Assembly (NCBI GenBank): GCA_023375675.1
Contig: JALQBC010000017.1
Coordinates: forward strand, 248,001 to 312,000
From: Cytospora piceicola
Lineage: Eukaryota > Ascomycota > Sordariomycetes > Diaporthales > Cytosporaceae
Length of the DNA: 64,000 bases
Reading direction: 5' to 3'
Shown: in pieces, positions 1 to 11,797 of the stretch
Layout: each line of letters starts with the position of its first letter
Position numbering within the stretch: position 1 is the stretch's first letter
Notes under the pieces: model-generated
Seen by the model: only the letters and a program-made list of their open reading frames with translations
What the model was told of the DNA's origin: nothing
Database searches by the model: none
Made by a program: the position numbers and the translations under genes

Positions 1-3000
1 AAGCCTTAGCTACCTAAATATCTATATAAGTTCAGAAAGATAAAAAGCAGTCGAACTAAACGCCGAGCTAACGTAAGGCTTTATCCGGTCGTTTTTCGTA
101 TCCTTCGTAAAAGATAAGTAAGCAGGAGTCGTTACGCTTACGTCGTAAGAAGTATATAACCTCGGTTTTAATATAATCGAAGTAAACAGCGTTCTCCCGG
201 CCCTAAGCTAAGAGTTCAGTAATCTTAGCGGTAATAGCCGCCGTAGTTTATTTAAGTAAGTCCTTAACAGAGAAAGTAACGTAATTATCGACGTAACTAA
301 AGCGACGGTAAGGCTCGGAGAGCTAATAAATCGGCTTAATATAAAGAAAAAAGAGAATCGGCGATAGAAGAAAGCTCTAAGGTAAGCCGTACAGTAAGGG
401 AAAATAATTAGTCCGGACTTATTAAAGCCGGACGCGAGCAGTCCGGTCGGTTAGGAAAGTAAACACTAGCCGCACTAAAATAAAGGGCTAGCTTTAGTTA
501 TATAGCCGAAGTATAAGCCGGTTACGGAAAACAGAGTCGAAAGCGCCTTAAATATCCGAGGTCGTAAAGGTAATAACTTTACTAACTAATAAAAAGATTT
601 CGACGTCGTAAGTAAATGCCGTAGCGAGATTTACTATAGAACGTTTAAGTAGCGTTCCGATTTAATTAAAGTAAACGACCTAATAGAAAAACGCTAGATA
701 CGAAAAACGGCAGGCGATAAGCCGTTTTAAGCCCTTACTTAGGTATAAGAGTAAGGCGATAGGCCGTTAGGCCCGAGTAGATAAGAGGTCCCGTTTACCT
801 AGTTTAAGAATTATAGCTACTTCCGCTACCCGGAAGAGAACAGGGAAGTAACCGAAGGCGAGGCATTATTAGTACAGAGCCTATATAAGCTCACCTAAAG
901 AGCCTTAGATAAGCTTAAGTAACTATACCGAGATTTTATTAACGTTTAGAGATATATCCCCGATACAGGTAGCGCTATCGGTAGCCTCGTTTAAAGTAAC
1001 TACCTCGTCTTAAAGGATAGACCGTTTAAACGCTAAAGGGATCTAAAGGTTTACGATATCGTCCTCCGCGTTAAAGCGGTAAAGGATCGTAGCTTTTAAA
1101 GCATTAGCCTTATCGATTTAAGTAGTAAAGACTTTATCCTTAACCGTAAACGAAAGGGGTAAAACGGCTAGGTCTAACTTCTACTAGTTAGTAATACGGC
1201 AGATATCCTTATAAGAGCGGTAGTTATCGATAAATAAAGTAACCTACTATCGTTTAGCCGTACATACTATACGGCGGAAAGCCTAACAAGCGAGGTATAC
1301 GTCGGAGGAGAGCTAGTTATTACTTAAGCGACGGGAGTATATAAGAAGTTCGTAGCGGCAGACGTTACAGTCGTCGTTCTACTATCCGGCAGCTTTTCCG
1401 TTATTAGCTATAAGGTAGCCGGCGGCCCGGAGAGAGCCGGCTAAAAGGTTTTAAAGGGCGCTAGTAAAGTAGTCGAATACTAAAGGGGTTTCCCCGATAT
1501 CCGGGAGCGTAGCAATCCTTTAGTCGATAAGAAAGTAAAAGCGTTTACTTTTATCCTTAATAAGTTTAATCCGGCCCTCCGAGGCGGCGCCCGGAGTTAA
1601 CAGCAGGAGTTCCGTAATAAGAGTAAAATAGTCAGAGCCGATATCGAAGTATTCCTCGATATTAGCCTCGGTATATAAGATATTCGAGAAAGCTAAGTCT
1701 AAAGTGTTACCGAAGCTATTAGTAACTACGCCGAGTTTATTCAATAGCAGAAGCTAATAAGTATCCGTCTAATCGGCGAGAAATCTGCTAATACCTATAA
1801 AGGACTTATCGAGTTATTATTAGTAATAGATCGAGTTAAAATCGCCCGCTAAAAGGCAATTATCAGGGGGGACCTAGTAAGAGAGTACCCGTACTACCGC
1901 CGAAGACTCTGAAAAAGAGTAAGGTTTATTATATACGTTAATAAAGGTACGGCCGTTCACTTTTACCTAACAGATATCCCGAGTCTAAACTAAAATAAGC
2001 TAGTTCGGAACTAAACCCCGCCTACAACGTACGTACATCGCTACCCGGGGCCTAATATTAGCGTCCGACTAATAAAAGACAGAAAGAAATAAATTAAATC
2101 CGGAGTAAGTTTTTATATAACACTTACTGTTCCGAAGAACTTTTATCTAAGGTTTTTAAAGTATAACGATATTAGCTTTACTAGCTTAAACGAGTTAAAG
2201 GGCAGTATCGTATACGGCCTCGTCTTATATACTATAGTTAATATTAAGTTAAAAAACTCGGCCGAGGCAGGAAGTACGTTATTAAAAAAGTCGTCGGGGT
2301 ATACTAATTATAAGTTAAAGCATTAAAGGTAGAGTCGTAAAGGTCGTTAAAAACAGCCTAAATGTCTATTTCTATATCGAAAGGGTAATTATCGGTTAAG
2401 ACTCCGGTAGCATTAAAGTCTAGTCGACGGTCTTAAAAGCTCGATAAGTACCGAGGGAGTCGGTATAGAAACGCCGTAACGTCCGCAGGTGCCGGCGCTA
2501 TCGTTAAAACGTCGGCGGTAGCCGCCGTAGTAAAGGGGGAAGCGTTAAAAGTAAAGAAAGCCTTCTCTTCCTCTCCCTAAACGCGCTTACGTTATTCCTT
2601 AATAAGACGGATAATACGTCCGTTCTCGCGGCAGGGCTTAGCTAAGCAGGCGGCTATATCGGTAGTATAAGGTCCTTTATAGTTCGCATACTAAATAGGT
2701 TAGTTATATAGTATAGCGTATACCGCAGTACCGAAGTATTAGCCGTAGAATATATAGTACTCGGTATAAGTATACCTATAGGTTTCGTAAAATTCTTAGC
2801 AGTTCGTATATTAACTCAGGCGAAATTTCCGCTTAATAAGGCGACTAAGCCGGCTTCGGCTAAAAAAACAGAATCGGCGTATAATCGGCTCGGTAAAAAA
2901 GACCATCTAAGTAACAGATACTTAGTGTTCTTTAATAAAACAGGACAGGTAGTAAGCTATCGAGAGTTATCTTATTTACGCTAAGACCTCTTCGCAAACG

Positions 3001-4140
3001 GCAGAAGGTATATCGAAAAACTTCCCTTCCTAGTCGCAAAGCTAAGTAAGAACGTCGGACAGGGCGTAAGTATACTAGGTAGTACTACGTTCGACCGTAA
3101 CATAGCCGAGTAAAGCTACTAGTTCTTATCGGTAAAAGAGGAGGGAGTCCCGTATAAGCTTATCGCGAGGCCGAATAGCTTAGCCTAAACGCACCTAATT
3201 AACGTTAAAAAGATCTATAAGTAGGATTTTAAAAGTCGTATAAATAAAGGTCCGGAGTACGAAAGACTCGTATTTCTAAAAAGGCGAAGCCGGGTCCAAG
3301 CGCAGAAAGATACGTAGATCGTCCCGATAAAAAAGAAGGTTATAAGTTCTAAACTAGTCGGTTTTCGGCCGGCTAGCAGATCGAGTAAAGGCAGATAACT
3401 AAATAAGCGTAGTCGCTACTATAATCGCGTACGACGTAATAGTAGAGTTTATTACAGAGTTTTTCCTACGTAAGGGGAGACGCGTTTTAGTTAAGACGTT
3501 AAGGGTTAAGCTTAGTCCCCTGTTAAAGGATAAGGTCAGAAAAGCGTAAAATCTAACGTAAAAGTTTTAAACGGCCGTAAGCTAAACACCCGAAACAAAC
3601 TATCGTAAGGCATTATCTAAAGTAGTAGAAAAGGTAAAGTAAACCTCGTTATATACTTAAGATAAGGTAACGTTCTATATAAAAAGCTTAGTAAGGCCTA
3701 ATATAAAGTACGGCGTATAAGGCGTAAATAAATCGTTAAACAGTTTCCTTTAAGGTAACGATAACAATAGTTCGTACGACTATATAACGCAACGTCTCTT
3801 ACCGCTCGAGACGGTCTAAAAACCGTCGGCATTAGAGAAGAGTGCCTTATAGGCACGTATCGAGGTCCGAGGGGTAATAAGGCCCGGCGGTAATAGCAAA
3901 GCTATCGTCGTAATACCGTCGCGAGGACGGGTATCGAAAGGTAGGTGTTAAACAATAGTATATAGGTGTAACCAAAAGCCTTAACAGCAGGTGCTAAGAC
4001 TTATTATTATAAGGGGAAGTTTTTCCGCTAGACTAGGGAGCGTTACTTCGACTTCATTACTATAGGCCCTTTTAGGGGTTCGAGTCCTGTTATAGTCGTA
4101 CCTAGGTAGTTCTGGAAGTAGAAACGGTCTTAAGGATCCG
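1..4140 (-). mobile_element. RIP-degraded LINE (Tad-like) retrotransposon, 3' end beyond the left edge
   Basis: The stretch is almost free of CA and TG dinucleotides and full of TA, while CG is kept; this is the RIP pattern, and it stops near 4140. Read on the minus strand, broken frames still show the parts of a non-LTR element in the right order. Near 2640-2760 there is a Gag-type CCHC zinc-knuckle region. Around 1520-1744 lies an open fragment resembling the end of an endonuclease/exonuclease domain (GNTLDLAFSN, then GSDYFTLITEL, where D-H is expected). Near 375-400 there is a GLP-x motif followed by SPILFFLY, and near 283-294 the reverse-transcriptase YxDD box, now YVDN. In-frame stops are everywhere, so it cannot be active. 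The assignment to the Tad clade is from domain order and the fungal host. The 5' end is placed where normal base composition resumes. Confidence 0.8.
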
Positions 4141-5012
4141 CTAAGTTGTGCGCGTGCTTGTTAGTAACAGCCCGTGCGAGGAGTACCTACTTAGGTACCT
4201 AAGTAGGTATTTTAAACACCGTCGGGAGGTCACTTGCACATCAATGATGTGGAGGTCCACAACCGGGCAAGTCGGCTACAATATGTTTTAACTCATAACG
4301 GCTGGGTACACAATGTTTGCTTAGCTTACAAATGTTATCTTACGAGCCGAATCTCCCTTGTTTGCCTCGGGAATTTGCATCTTGACATATCTTCCGCCTC
4401 CCAACCTCTCCTTCCAGACCTCGCTCCTCGGAAATGAGCTAAGGTCAAGGCAAGCTCGAGTGGTCCGGTAATCTGACCACATACTATGATCAGCCTAGTT
4501 CAGCATGAATGGCTAACTATATTAGTCGTCAACTAACTACCTACCTAGGTAGGTATTATAGCTACCTAGGTAAATACCAAGGCCACACAAGGACCAGGTA
4601 TCTTTGGTGGTAGATGGAAAGAACGGTCGGTTTGTTGACGGTGCACTTGAGCTACATCCTCACCCTAGGGTAGTGACCGTACTGGAGATCTTTTCTCCTC
4701 GACAACAATACTACCAAAAACGGGCTGGCCCTGTTTCCTCCATTTACTGCTTTCGCCTTCCTATCAGTCTTGTTCTATCGACTTATTATAAAGGTCACAT
4801 CTCCCTCCCGCTCATAGCTAGCACTCATACCTTTGATATTATCTGAGTTCATACCCTCCCTTGTCACCATCCCAAATCATCACCACTGTCCTTATTCGTT
4901 ACCTTCCTAAAGTTGACTTATGCGATACTGAGGGCTTGACATCCTCGATACGAAGCAGGTCTGACATCCATCAATACCTGTTTCGATCCCCACCTTCACA
5001 ACCCCCGGCACG
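4141..5012. other. Intergenic region upstream of the sedolisin gene
   Basis: Base composition is normal from about 4141 onward. Two clusters of the palindromic tetranucleotide-type repeat built from CCTA/TAGG occur near 4186-4211 and 4537-4576. No gene could be supported. The last few hundred bases before 5013 are C/T-rich, as expected of a fungal promoter and leader. Confidence 0.5.
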
Positions 5013-7006
5013 ATGCTACCTCTTCTGGTCATCCTCACCGCCGTGGCCACCGTCTCGGCTCGCCTCTTCCACAGGGCCCATACAATACCCCACGGATGGA
5101 GCAAGGCCTTGCCCGCACTGCACAGTGACAAGGTCACCCTCAAGATCGGTCTCAAGCAACAACATGCCGCAGCCCTCGAGGAGGCCGTCCTGGCTGTCTC
5201 GACGCCCGGCCACCCAGACTATGGGAAGCACCTCACCCGCGAGGAACTTCGCTCATATGTCGCTCCCCACCAGCAATCTGTCGACAACGTGACCTCGTGG
5301 CTCGCCGAGAATGGCGTCGCTATTGCTGTATCCGATAACGACTGGATGACCATTGTCACTGATGTCAAGACTGCCAATGGGCTTCTGGATGCTGATTTCC
5401 ACTGGTTCCAGCACGAAGAAGGCGGACTCTTCAGGCTGCGCACATTGCACTACAGCGTCCCGGACGCGGTGGCAGATCACATTGACCTGATCCAGCCTAC
5501 TACCCGCTTCCACCAGGGGGGCCTGAGGTCATCCATCTTCGAACTCACCGGCCTGGGCGACGAGGATGAGGTTGTCCCGCCCCAGCAGGGCAATGTGACC
5601 AGTTCCAGCGTTAGTGTTGAAGCCGCTCCTTGCGTCACCATCGTCACGCCTCAGTGTCTCAAGGCACAGTACAATATCAGCTATACCCCTCCTGTCTATC
5701 CCTCTTACCACCCTCATTTACTTAACCCACACCACTCGACAGAGAACTTGGTCGCTTTCGCTTCGTACTTGGAGCAATATGCTCGATACAGTGACCTTGA
5801 AAAGTTTCAAGACCTGGTTCTCCCAGAGGCAGAGGGCCAGAACTTCACGGTCACACTCGTCAATGCTGGGCTTGATAATCAGGAGAGTCCCCAGGGCTCC
5901 AGTAAGTTGACCGATCGACCCCAAGAATTTGGCTTAGCGGTTGCGCCATGGTACTAATGACATACTACAGTCGAGGCGAATTTGGACCTGCAATACATCC
6001 TTGGTATCAGCCATCCGATTCCGATCCGGGAGTACAGCACGGGTGGTAGAGGGTAAGCAAGGCAACAAGCCACCTTGTCCGTTAGACCTACACAGATAGA
6101 CTGATTTCATTTCCTAGACCACTCATTCCAACTGTAGACAATACCAACCCCAGCACCAATGAGCCATACCTGGAGTTCCTGACATACATGCTCAACCTTC
6201 CCGACGAAGAGCTCCCCCAGACCCTCACCACGTCCTACGGCGAGGAGGAGCAGTCCGTCCCAGAGGAGTTCGCCCTCAAGGTCTGCAACATGTTCATGCA
6301 GCTCGGCGGGCGCGGCGTCTCCGTCCTCTTCAGCAGCGGCGACACCGGCCCGGGGACCTCCTGCCGGTCCAACGTCGACAACACCACCACCACGTTCCTG
6401 CCCACCTTCCCGGCCGGGTGCCCCTACGTGACATCCGTGGGCGCCACCACCTCGTCCTCCCCGGAGCGCGGGGTGTCCTTCTCTAGCGGGGGGTTCTCCA
6501 CCTACCACCCCCGTCCCGCCTGGCAGGACGACGCCGTGGCCCCGTACCTCGACTCCATCGGCTCGACGTACTCGGGCCTCTTTAGCCCCTTGGGAAGGGG
6601 CATCCCGGACGTGGCGGCGCAGGGCCAGGCCTTCCGCGTCATCGACAAGGACCGCTCGACCCTCGCGTCCGGGACCTCGGCCTCCTCGCCCGTGTTTGCC
6701 GGCGTCGTGGCGCTTCTCAACGCCGCGCGCCGGTCGCTGGGTCTTCCCCCGCTCGGGTTCCTGAACCCTTGGCTGTACAGCCATTCCGATGCGTTGTTGG
6801 ACATCACGGCGGGGTATTCGAGTGGGTGTAGGAGGGCTGGTGGGGGGCTCCCGGTGAGTGGTGCGCGGTGGAACTGCACGGCGGGTTGGGATCCTGTGAC
6901 TGGGCTGGGGACGCCGTTGTTCGATCGGCTTTTGGCGGCGGCGACACCAGAGTTTGAAAGTAAGAAGGCGTGTCCGGGGAATGCTGATGGGGTGGCGTGT
7001 CCATGA
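5013..7006 (+). CDS. Secreted sedolisin-family (S53) serine-carboxyl protease, tripeptidyl-peptidase type
   Basis: Exons 5013-5901, 5971-6052 and 6118-7006 give 619 residues, a normal length for fungal tripeptidyl peptidases. A signal peptide (about residues 1-16, [16 protein letters not shown]) is followed by the activation pro-domain (about 20-190) and the catalytic domain. The E-x-x-x-D pair of the active site is in EANLDLQY near residues 298-302. The oxyanion Asp is in SSGDTG at 399 and the nucleophile Ser in SGTSAS at about 511. The C-terminal [11 protein letters not shown] stretch is the usual calcium-binding region. All catalytic residues are intact, so an active acid protease that releases peptides outside the cell is expected. 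Both introns have GTAAG donors; the second exon is only 82 bases. The third exon is very GC-rich at third positions. It converges with the next gene. Confidence 0.92.
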
Positions 7007-7315
7007 GTGATGGGTGGCGTATTGAACCTAGAAATTCTGCCCTAGTTATAGATGAGCGAGCATTGATACTAGAATAATACGATGCGATGCTGCTACAGAT
7101 GTGACTCTTTGATACTGGTGTTGCTGATGATTTCGATCTGTCATTGCTGGTGGGTGTTTCAAGGCCGTAAATCCACGCCTGTTGTTCGGCGGTTTGTAGT
7201 TTACAGCCTGAACGCAGTCACTCGCTGCCACCTGGTTCAAGAACAGTGAGACCTTCTAGTTGTGAGTCTGCTCGCAGTATATCAATATCCTTTCGATCGA
7301 TGTAGAACAGTTCCC
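7007..7315. other. Short convergent intergenic region
   Basis: This is the 3' flank shared by two convergent genes. Nothing else was recognised. Confidence 0.5.
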
Positions 7316-8419
7316 TCACAGGCTCTCCATGGCAGCCGCCTCCTTAACCAACCTGGTATTACTCTCCTTGGCCTTTTCGGCATATTTCATCAAATCGTCA
7401 CCATACTTCTTCTCAAATTGCCCATCAAACACCTCCATGCTGAACCACCCCCGGAAACCAGTCTCCAGAATCGCACGCACGAAGTCCGCGATGGGCAGAT
7501 ATCCGCCATCATACGGCAGCGGTCGGTAGTCATGGCTCCACCGCCCCCTCGGCCTCAACCCGCTCTCATCGTTCGGCTCGGGGTTGGCGGCAAGAGGCGG
7601 TTGCACATGGTAGGCATCAGATATCTGCAGGAAGTAGATCTTCTCCGCGGGGACCGTCCTGCTCAGCTCGCGCAGGCTGTCGAGCCACGACGCTTGCAAA
7701 GCCGATTCACTGAGACCTTCCCGCTCGAGACGCCCGGACTTCGTCGTGGGGTCCCCCCACTCGCCGCCGGCAGACTGGAACGTGTCGAGGCACAGCCCGA
7801 TGTTGTCCCTGTCGGCGAGCTGGACGACCTCCCAGACGTCCTTCCACGTGGGCGCGTGGGTGGCCCAGCACCAGTTCTCGTATGCGATGCGGAAGCCCTT
7901 GGGCGCGAGCATGTCGGCCAGCCCGGCGAGGTCGGCAGCCAGCTGCTTCTTGTCGGAGGGTATGCCCTTGGATGCGGGCGTGTCGGTGCTGCCGACCTGG
8001 AGCATGTCGCAGCCGCAGCTCTCCATGATCCTGACCCAGCCCTCGGCCTTCTCCCACACCTTGCGCCGCTCCTCGCTTTCCTTGGGCCATCCCTCGAAGT
8101 TGCTGAATGGCTGCAGGACGATGATCTTGAGCTTGCTGTGTGTGTCGCAGAGGTGCTTGATGTGCTTGGCAGCCTCACACAGGGCCGGCCAGTCGTCTTC
8201 TGCTACCTCATCGCCCTTGCCGCTGGTCGGTTTTAACTGGCCGAGTAACACGAGTTCGTTGGCATGAGACTGGAGATCTGGGAAGGACAGCTCGATCCCT
8301 TGTAGCCCGGCTTGAGAGATAGCTTCGATTTTGGAGTGCAGGCTGTGTCGGGGAAGGCCGATGGAGCAAGAGGCGAAGGACAGGGGGATTTTGGAGGGGT
8401 CGACTTGAAGTGGCGCCAT
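7316..8419 (-). CDS. 3-dehydroshikimate dehydratase-like TIM-barrel protein
   Basis: A single open exon of 367 residues. It is a xylose-isomerase-like TIM barrel. The four metal-ligand positions of fungal and bacterial 3-dehydroshikimate dehydratases can be seen in order: E181 (AYENW), D212 (CLDTFQ), Q265 (FLQISDA) and E329 (FSMEVFDG). These enzymes convert 3-dehydroshikimate to protocatechuate in quinate use, in the cytosol. Length agrees with the fungal qa-4/qutC type. None of the other quinate genes (permease, dehydrogenase, dehydroquinase, regulators) is nearby, so this is a stand-alone copy. A sugar-phosphate isomerase/epimerase role in the same fold cannot be excluded. It shares its upstream region with the divergent 6-phosphogluconate dehydrogenase-like gene. 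Confidence 0.8.
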   Translation of the reverse strand: MAPLQVDPSKIPLSFASCSIGLPRHSLHSKIEAISQAGLQGIELSFPDLQSHANELVLLGQLKPTSGKGDEVAEDDWPALCEAAKHIKHLCDTHSKLKIIVLQPFSNFEGWPKESEERRKVWEKAEGWVRIMESCGCDMLQVGSTDTPASKGIPSDKKQLAADLAGLADMLAPKGFRIAYENWCWATHAPTWKDVWEVVQLADRDNIGLCLDTFQSAGGEWGDPTTKSGRLEREGLSESALQASWLDSLRELSRTVPAEKIYFLQISDAYHVQPPLAANPEPNDESGLRPRGRWSHDYRPLPYDGGYLPIADFVRAILETGFRGWFSMEVFDGQFEKKYGDDLMKYAEKAKESNTRLVKEAAAMESL

Positions 8420-9418
8420 GGTGTGTGTGTGTGTGATTGTCTGGGTGGTGGGAGTATTAGATGGGAGTATTAGATGGTGATGTGAAGGTTGGTGAGTGTT
8501 GTGATTGAGGTGGAAGAATAATGAGGTGAAGTCAGGTCAGGTCTACCTAGGTAGTGTTAGAGATGGTAAGCAGAAGAGTTGATTGTCTGTACCGTAAATA
8601 GATCCAATATGTGACTATGTACTCAAGTAAGTCGCCACAAAATACCATGTAATTACCTACTTAAGTACCTAGGTAGGTAGTTAGGTAGATACTGTTATGC
8701 AGAACCACGGGAGATGAACCATGTTGCTGCTGTGGTTGAACGTTACCGTTACTTACTTAGGTAACTAACGTGTGGTTCATACCTTAGCTTTTACTCATGG
8801 TGATGCAATCAATCAATGTTGTGGTGGCCACTCGGCCATGATCCTGATCATGATGTCACAGAAAAAGCCCCCACAACTGACAATCATCAAGTTCGTTCAA
8901 CGCCGTCGAGTCCCGTCCAACCTGCCAACCTGCTAACCTAAGTACCTAGGTAGCCTAAGTAGCCAACCCGGACTGAACGGCACGGCAACGATGGACTTGC
9001 GAACCGTTGAGTGGTTGCTGTGGAATAAAGATTAGCAAAATTCAAGTCAAGTCCAAACCAAGTCTTACGATTGACATCATGCTCGGTAATTATTTGGAGA
9101 ATAAAATGGACCGCAGACTGTAAGCAACCCAGACGGTTTTCCTCCTTAAGAACCGCCAGAACACCGCCAACAGCCATAAAAATGTCTAGTAAAACACCAA
9201 CAACCACCTTTACAACCCCTTCTCATCCGCTTGATCTCACTCGAGCACACTTATTCCCAATCTCACCATCCAGAAGACTTAAAATCTGCAGTCTCAACAC
9301 CTCCCATTCTAGAGCACTCGACTTTCACTACACCTCGAAGCCACTAGCAGCAGCTATCGATCTCAAACCAGAAGACAAGATCCAACCGCAGAGATAAAAT
9401 AAGATAAAAACAGCAAAA
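8420..9418. promoter_or_regulatory. Divergent intergenic region between the TIM-barrel gene and the 6PGDH-like gene
   Basis: About 1 kb lies between two start codons pointing away from each other, so it must hold both promoters. It carries a short TG repeat (about 8421-8434) and clusters of CCTAGG-type palindromic repeats near 8540, 8655-8692 and 8935-8960. No gene was seen in it. Confidence 0.5.
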
Positions 9419-11062
9419 ATGGAGATCCAAAAGGTAAGCAGAGACTCACCAATATTCTCACCTTGATCAATCCAGGCTAACATAACCACTCACTTCCAGA
9501 TCGGCATGATTGGAGCCGGTAACATGGGCGGCATGATGACGCTCCTGTTTGCGGAGTACGGCATCGAAGCACACATGTTCGACCCCTCAGACGACAGCGT
9601 CAACCTGGTCCTCGAGATGGCCAAAAAGGCTGGTCTCGACTCCAAGATCTTCCACCAGAAAGACTACGAGAGTCTCTGCAAATCCCTGCCCTCAGACTCG
9701 CCCAAGGTCTTCATCTTGTCCGTGCCACACGGCTCGGTCGGCGACAAGACCATTGACGGGCTGGAGCCATTCCTCAGGAAAGGCGATGTGATTATGGATG
9801 CAAGCAATGAGAAGTGGACCCACACAGAACGCCGACAGGAGAGGCTCAGGCCCAAGGGCGTGCACTTCATCGGCATGGGCGTGTCCGGAGGTTACCAAGC
9901 TGCCCGTCACGGCCCGTCCATCTCTCCCGGTGCCAGCTCGCCCGAGGCCTGGGACGCGGTGTGGCCATTCCTGACCAAGGTCGCCGCCAAGGACAAGACG
10001 GGGAAGCCGTGCACCGCGAAGCTGGGCATCGGCGGATGTGGACACTACACCAAGATGGTGCACAACGGTATCGAGCACGGTTTGATGACGGTGCTGTGCG
10101 AGGTGTGGGGGATCATGAAGGACGGTTTCGGCTGGTCCAACGAGGAAATCGCGGACGTGTTTGCGAGGTGGAATGACGAAGAGGACAGTCCGCTGAGAGG
10201 CAACTTCTTGATCGAGATTGGCTCGGAGATCTGCCGGACAAGAGACCCCAACGCGCCGTCCAAGTATATCCTGACTGACATCCGTGACAAGGTTGTTCAG
10301 GATGTCTGTGAGGAGGAAGGCACAGGTACATGGACCGTCCAGGAGGCTGCGAGACTGCACGTTTCCGCACCGAGCATCGCCGCGTCGCACATGTTCCGAG
10401 TGGCCTCGGCGTACGCAGCCAGGCGGGAGGCGACCAACAAGACCTTCAAGGAGATGGGCACCAACGTCAAGCCCGTGGCCAACCCCACGCACGCCCAGAC
10501 GGCCGAGGGCAAGCTGAAGGCGGCCAGCGAACTCCGCGATGCCACTTATGGGTCCTTCCTGATGTGCTTCGTGCAGGGGATGCACATCATAGCGGCGGCG
10601 GATGAGGAGCACGGCTGGAACCTGAACTATTCGGACGTCATGCAGCTCTGGCGTGGCGGCTGCATCATCCAGTCCGACGCAATCATCGACATGTTCGACA
10701 ACATCTACAGCTCGGGCAAGGCCGACAAGCAGAACCTGCTGGCGAACCCGACGATAGCAGGGGAGCTGGCCAAGACGGAGAGGTCATTGAAGAACCTGGT
10801 GGTTGACGCGCTGAAGATGGATGCGTACGTGCCGGCGTTGAGCGCAAGTCTGGAGTACCTGAAGTACAGCACCTCTACGGACCTACCGACGAGCTTCCAG
10901 GAGGCCGAGTTGGATTTCTTTGGACATCACATGTATGACCTGAAGAGCGAGAAGGCGGGCGAGCCTGTGATGGGCAAGCACCATTTCGAGTGGAGACCCG
11001 CGAGGGGACTGCGCGAGACGGAGGAGGTACTCAAGAAGAAGCAAGAGCAAGAGAAGAAATAG
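9419..11062 (+). CDS. Divergent 6-phosphogluconate dehydrogenase paralogue
   Basis: Exon 1 is only 15 bases (9419-9433, MEIQK); exon 2 is 9500-11062, together 525 residues. The tiny first exon is needed to restore the start of the NAD(P)-binding strand, IGMIGAGNMGG (6-16). The catalytic helix KMVHNGIEHG (K190) matches 6-phosphogluconate dehydrogenase, as does the C-terminal KHHFEWRPA. The family signature around residues 270-284 differs from the usual N-K-G-T-G-K-W: it reads EEEGTGTWT, with acidic residues before GTG. Canonical enzymes are about 490 residues, so this is longer. It probably oxidises and decarboxylates 6-phosphogluconate or a related beta-hydroxyacid with NAD(P). The substrate is inferred, not shown, and this is unlikely to be the main pentose-phosphate enzyme. 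Confidence 0.85.
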
Positions 11063-11797
11063 ACAATAGAGACCAAAGATAGTAGTGCCGTGCAAAGAAC
11101 GGGCCAGCAAGGAAGAGAAGGAAGAAGACGGAGAAGATCATGATGATAATAATAATGATAATGAGAGATTTGTCATACCACACTACACAAGAAGAGCCTG
11201 CAGGATTATATACAGCCGTAGACATAATATCGAAGAAGCATCCCACCCCTCATATGTACCAGAGACTGTTGATCCCCATTGGTAGTGGGATGTGCACTGG
11301 CGAGTCGAACATGAAACGAGAAAATTGAAGATGAAGGAAGTTTAACAAGTGACAATGCCGGCTAACCACGGGCAGCAGGCGGCCCGCTCGGGCTGACGTA
11401 GTGCCTTGGCCCCTGGCCCTTGGCAGACTTCCAAGGCTGTGCTGGTTGGCTTGAAGGCTGGACGTTCAGAGGCCTAGACCCACTAGAGACCAGCACTTGA
11501 GCTATGGGCTCGCAGAGGACCCACTATAGGGTCGCTACGGACCCGCCTGGAGAATCCCTGTCAGACCTGAAGTGGCCTGTGTCATTGAGATGCCAACAAT
11601 TTCTCGAAAGTCAATAAACCCAAGACCAGCGATACATAGTCTACGACGTGGCCGCGTCCCACTATACCAACCTACCTACCCATAGCTCTGTATTATTTTC
11701 CTGTAAACTTCTCTCTATTGACCTCGTTCCTCGTCTCAACCTGCTTCCTCCCTGTCTCTCCTTTCCACATGTGGCGGTGACACTCATCTTCATCTTC
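11063..11797. other. Intergenic region
   Basis: It starts with the 3' flank of the 6PGDH-like gene, including a low-complexity ATGATAATAATA stretch near 11139-11162. The last 150 bases are C/T-rich promoter or leader of the next gene. An in-frame GTG-led extension exists from 11648, but the first ATG is at 11798. Confidence 0.5.

Noticed and set aside
4031..4097. tRNA-like sequence with GGGGTTCGAGTCC and a five-base acceptor pairing
   Set aside because: Too short, with no D-arm GG and a poor anticodon stem. It may be a RIPed tRNA-derived relic, but cannot be supported.
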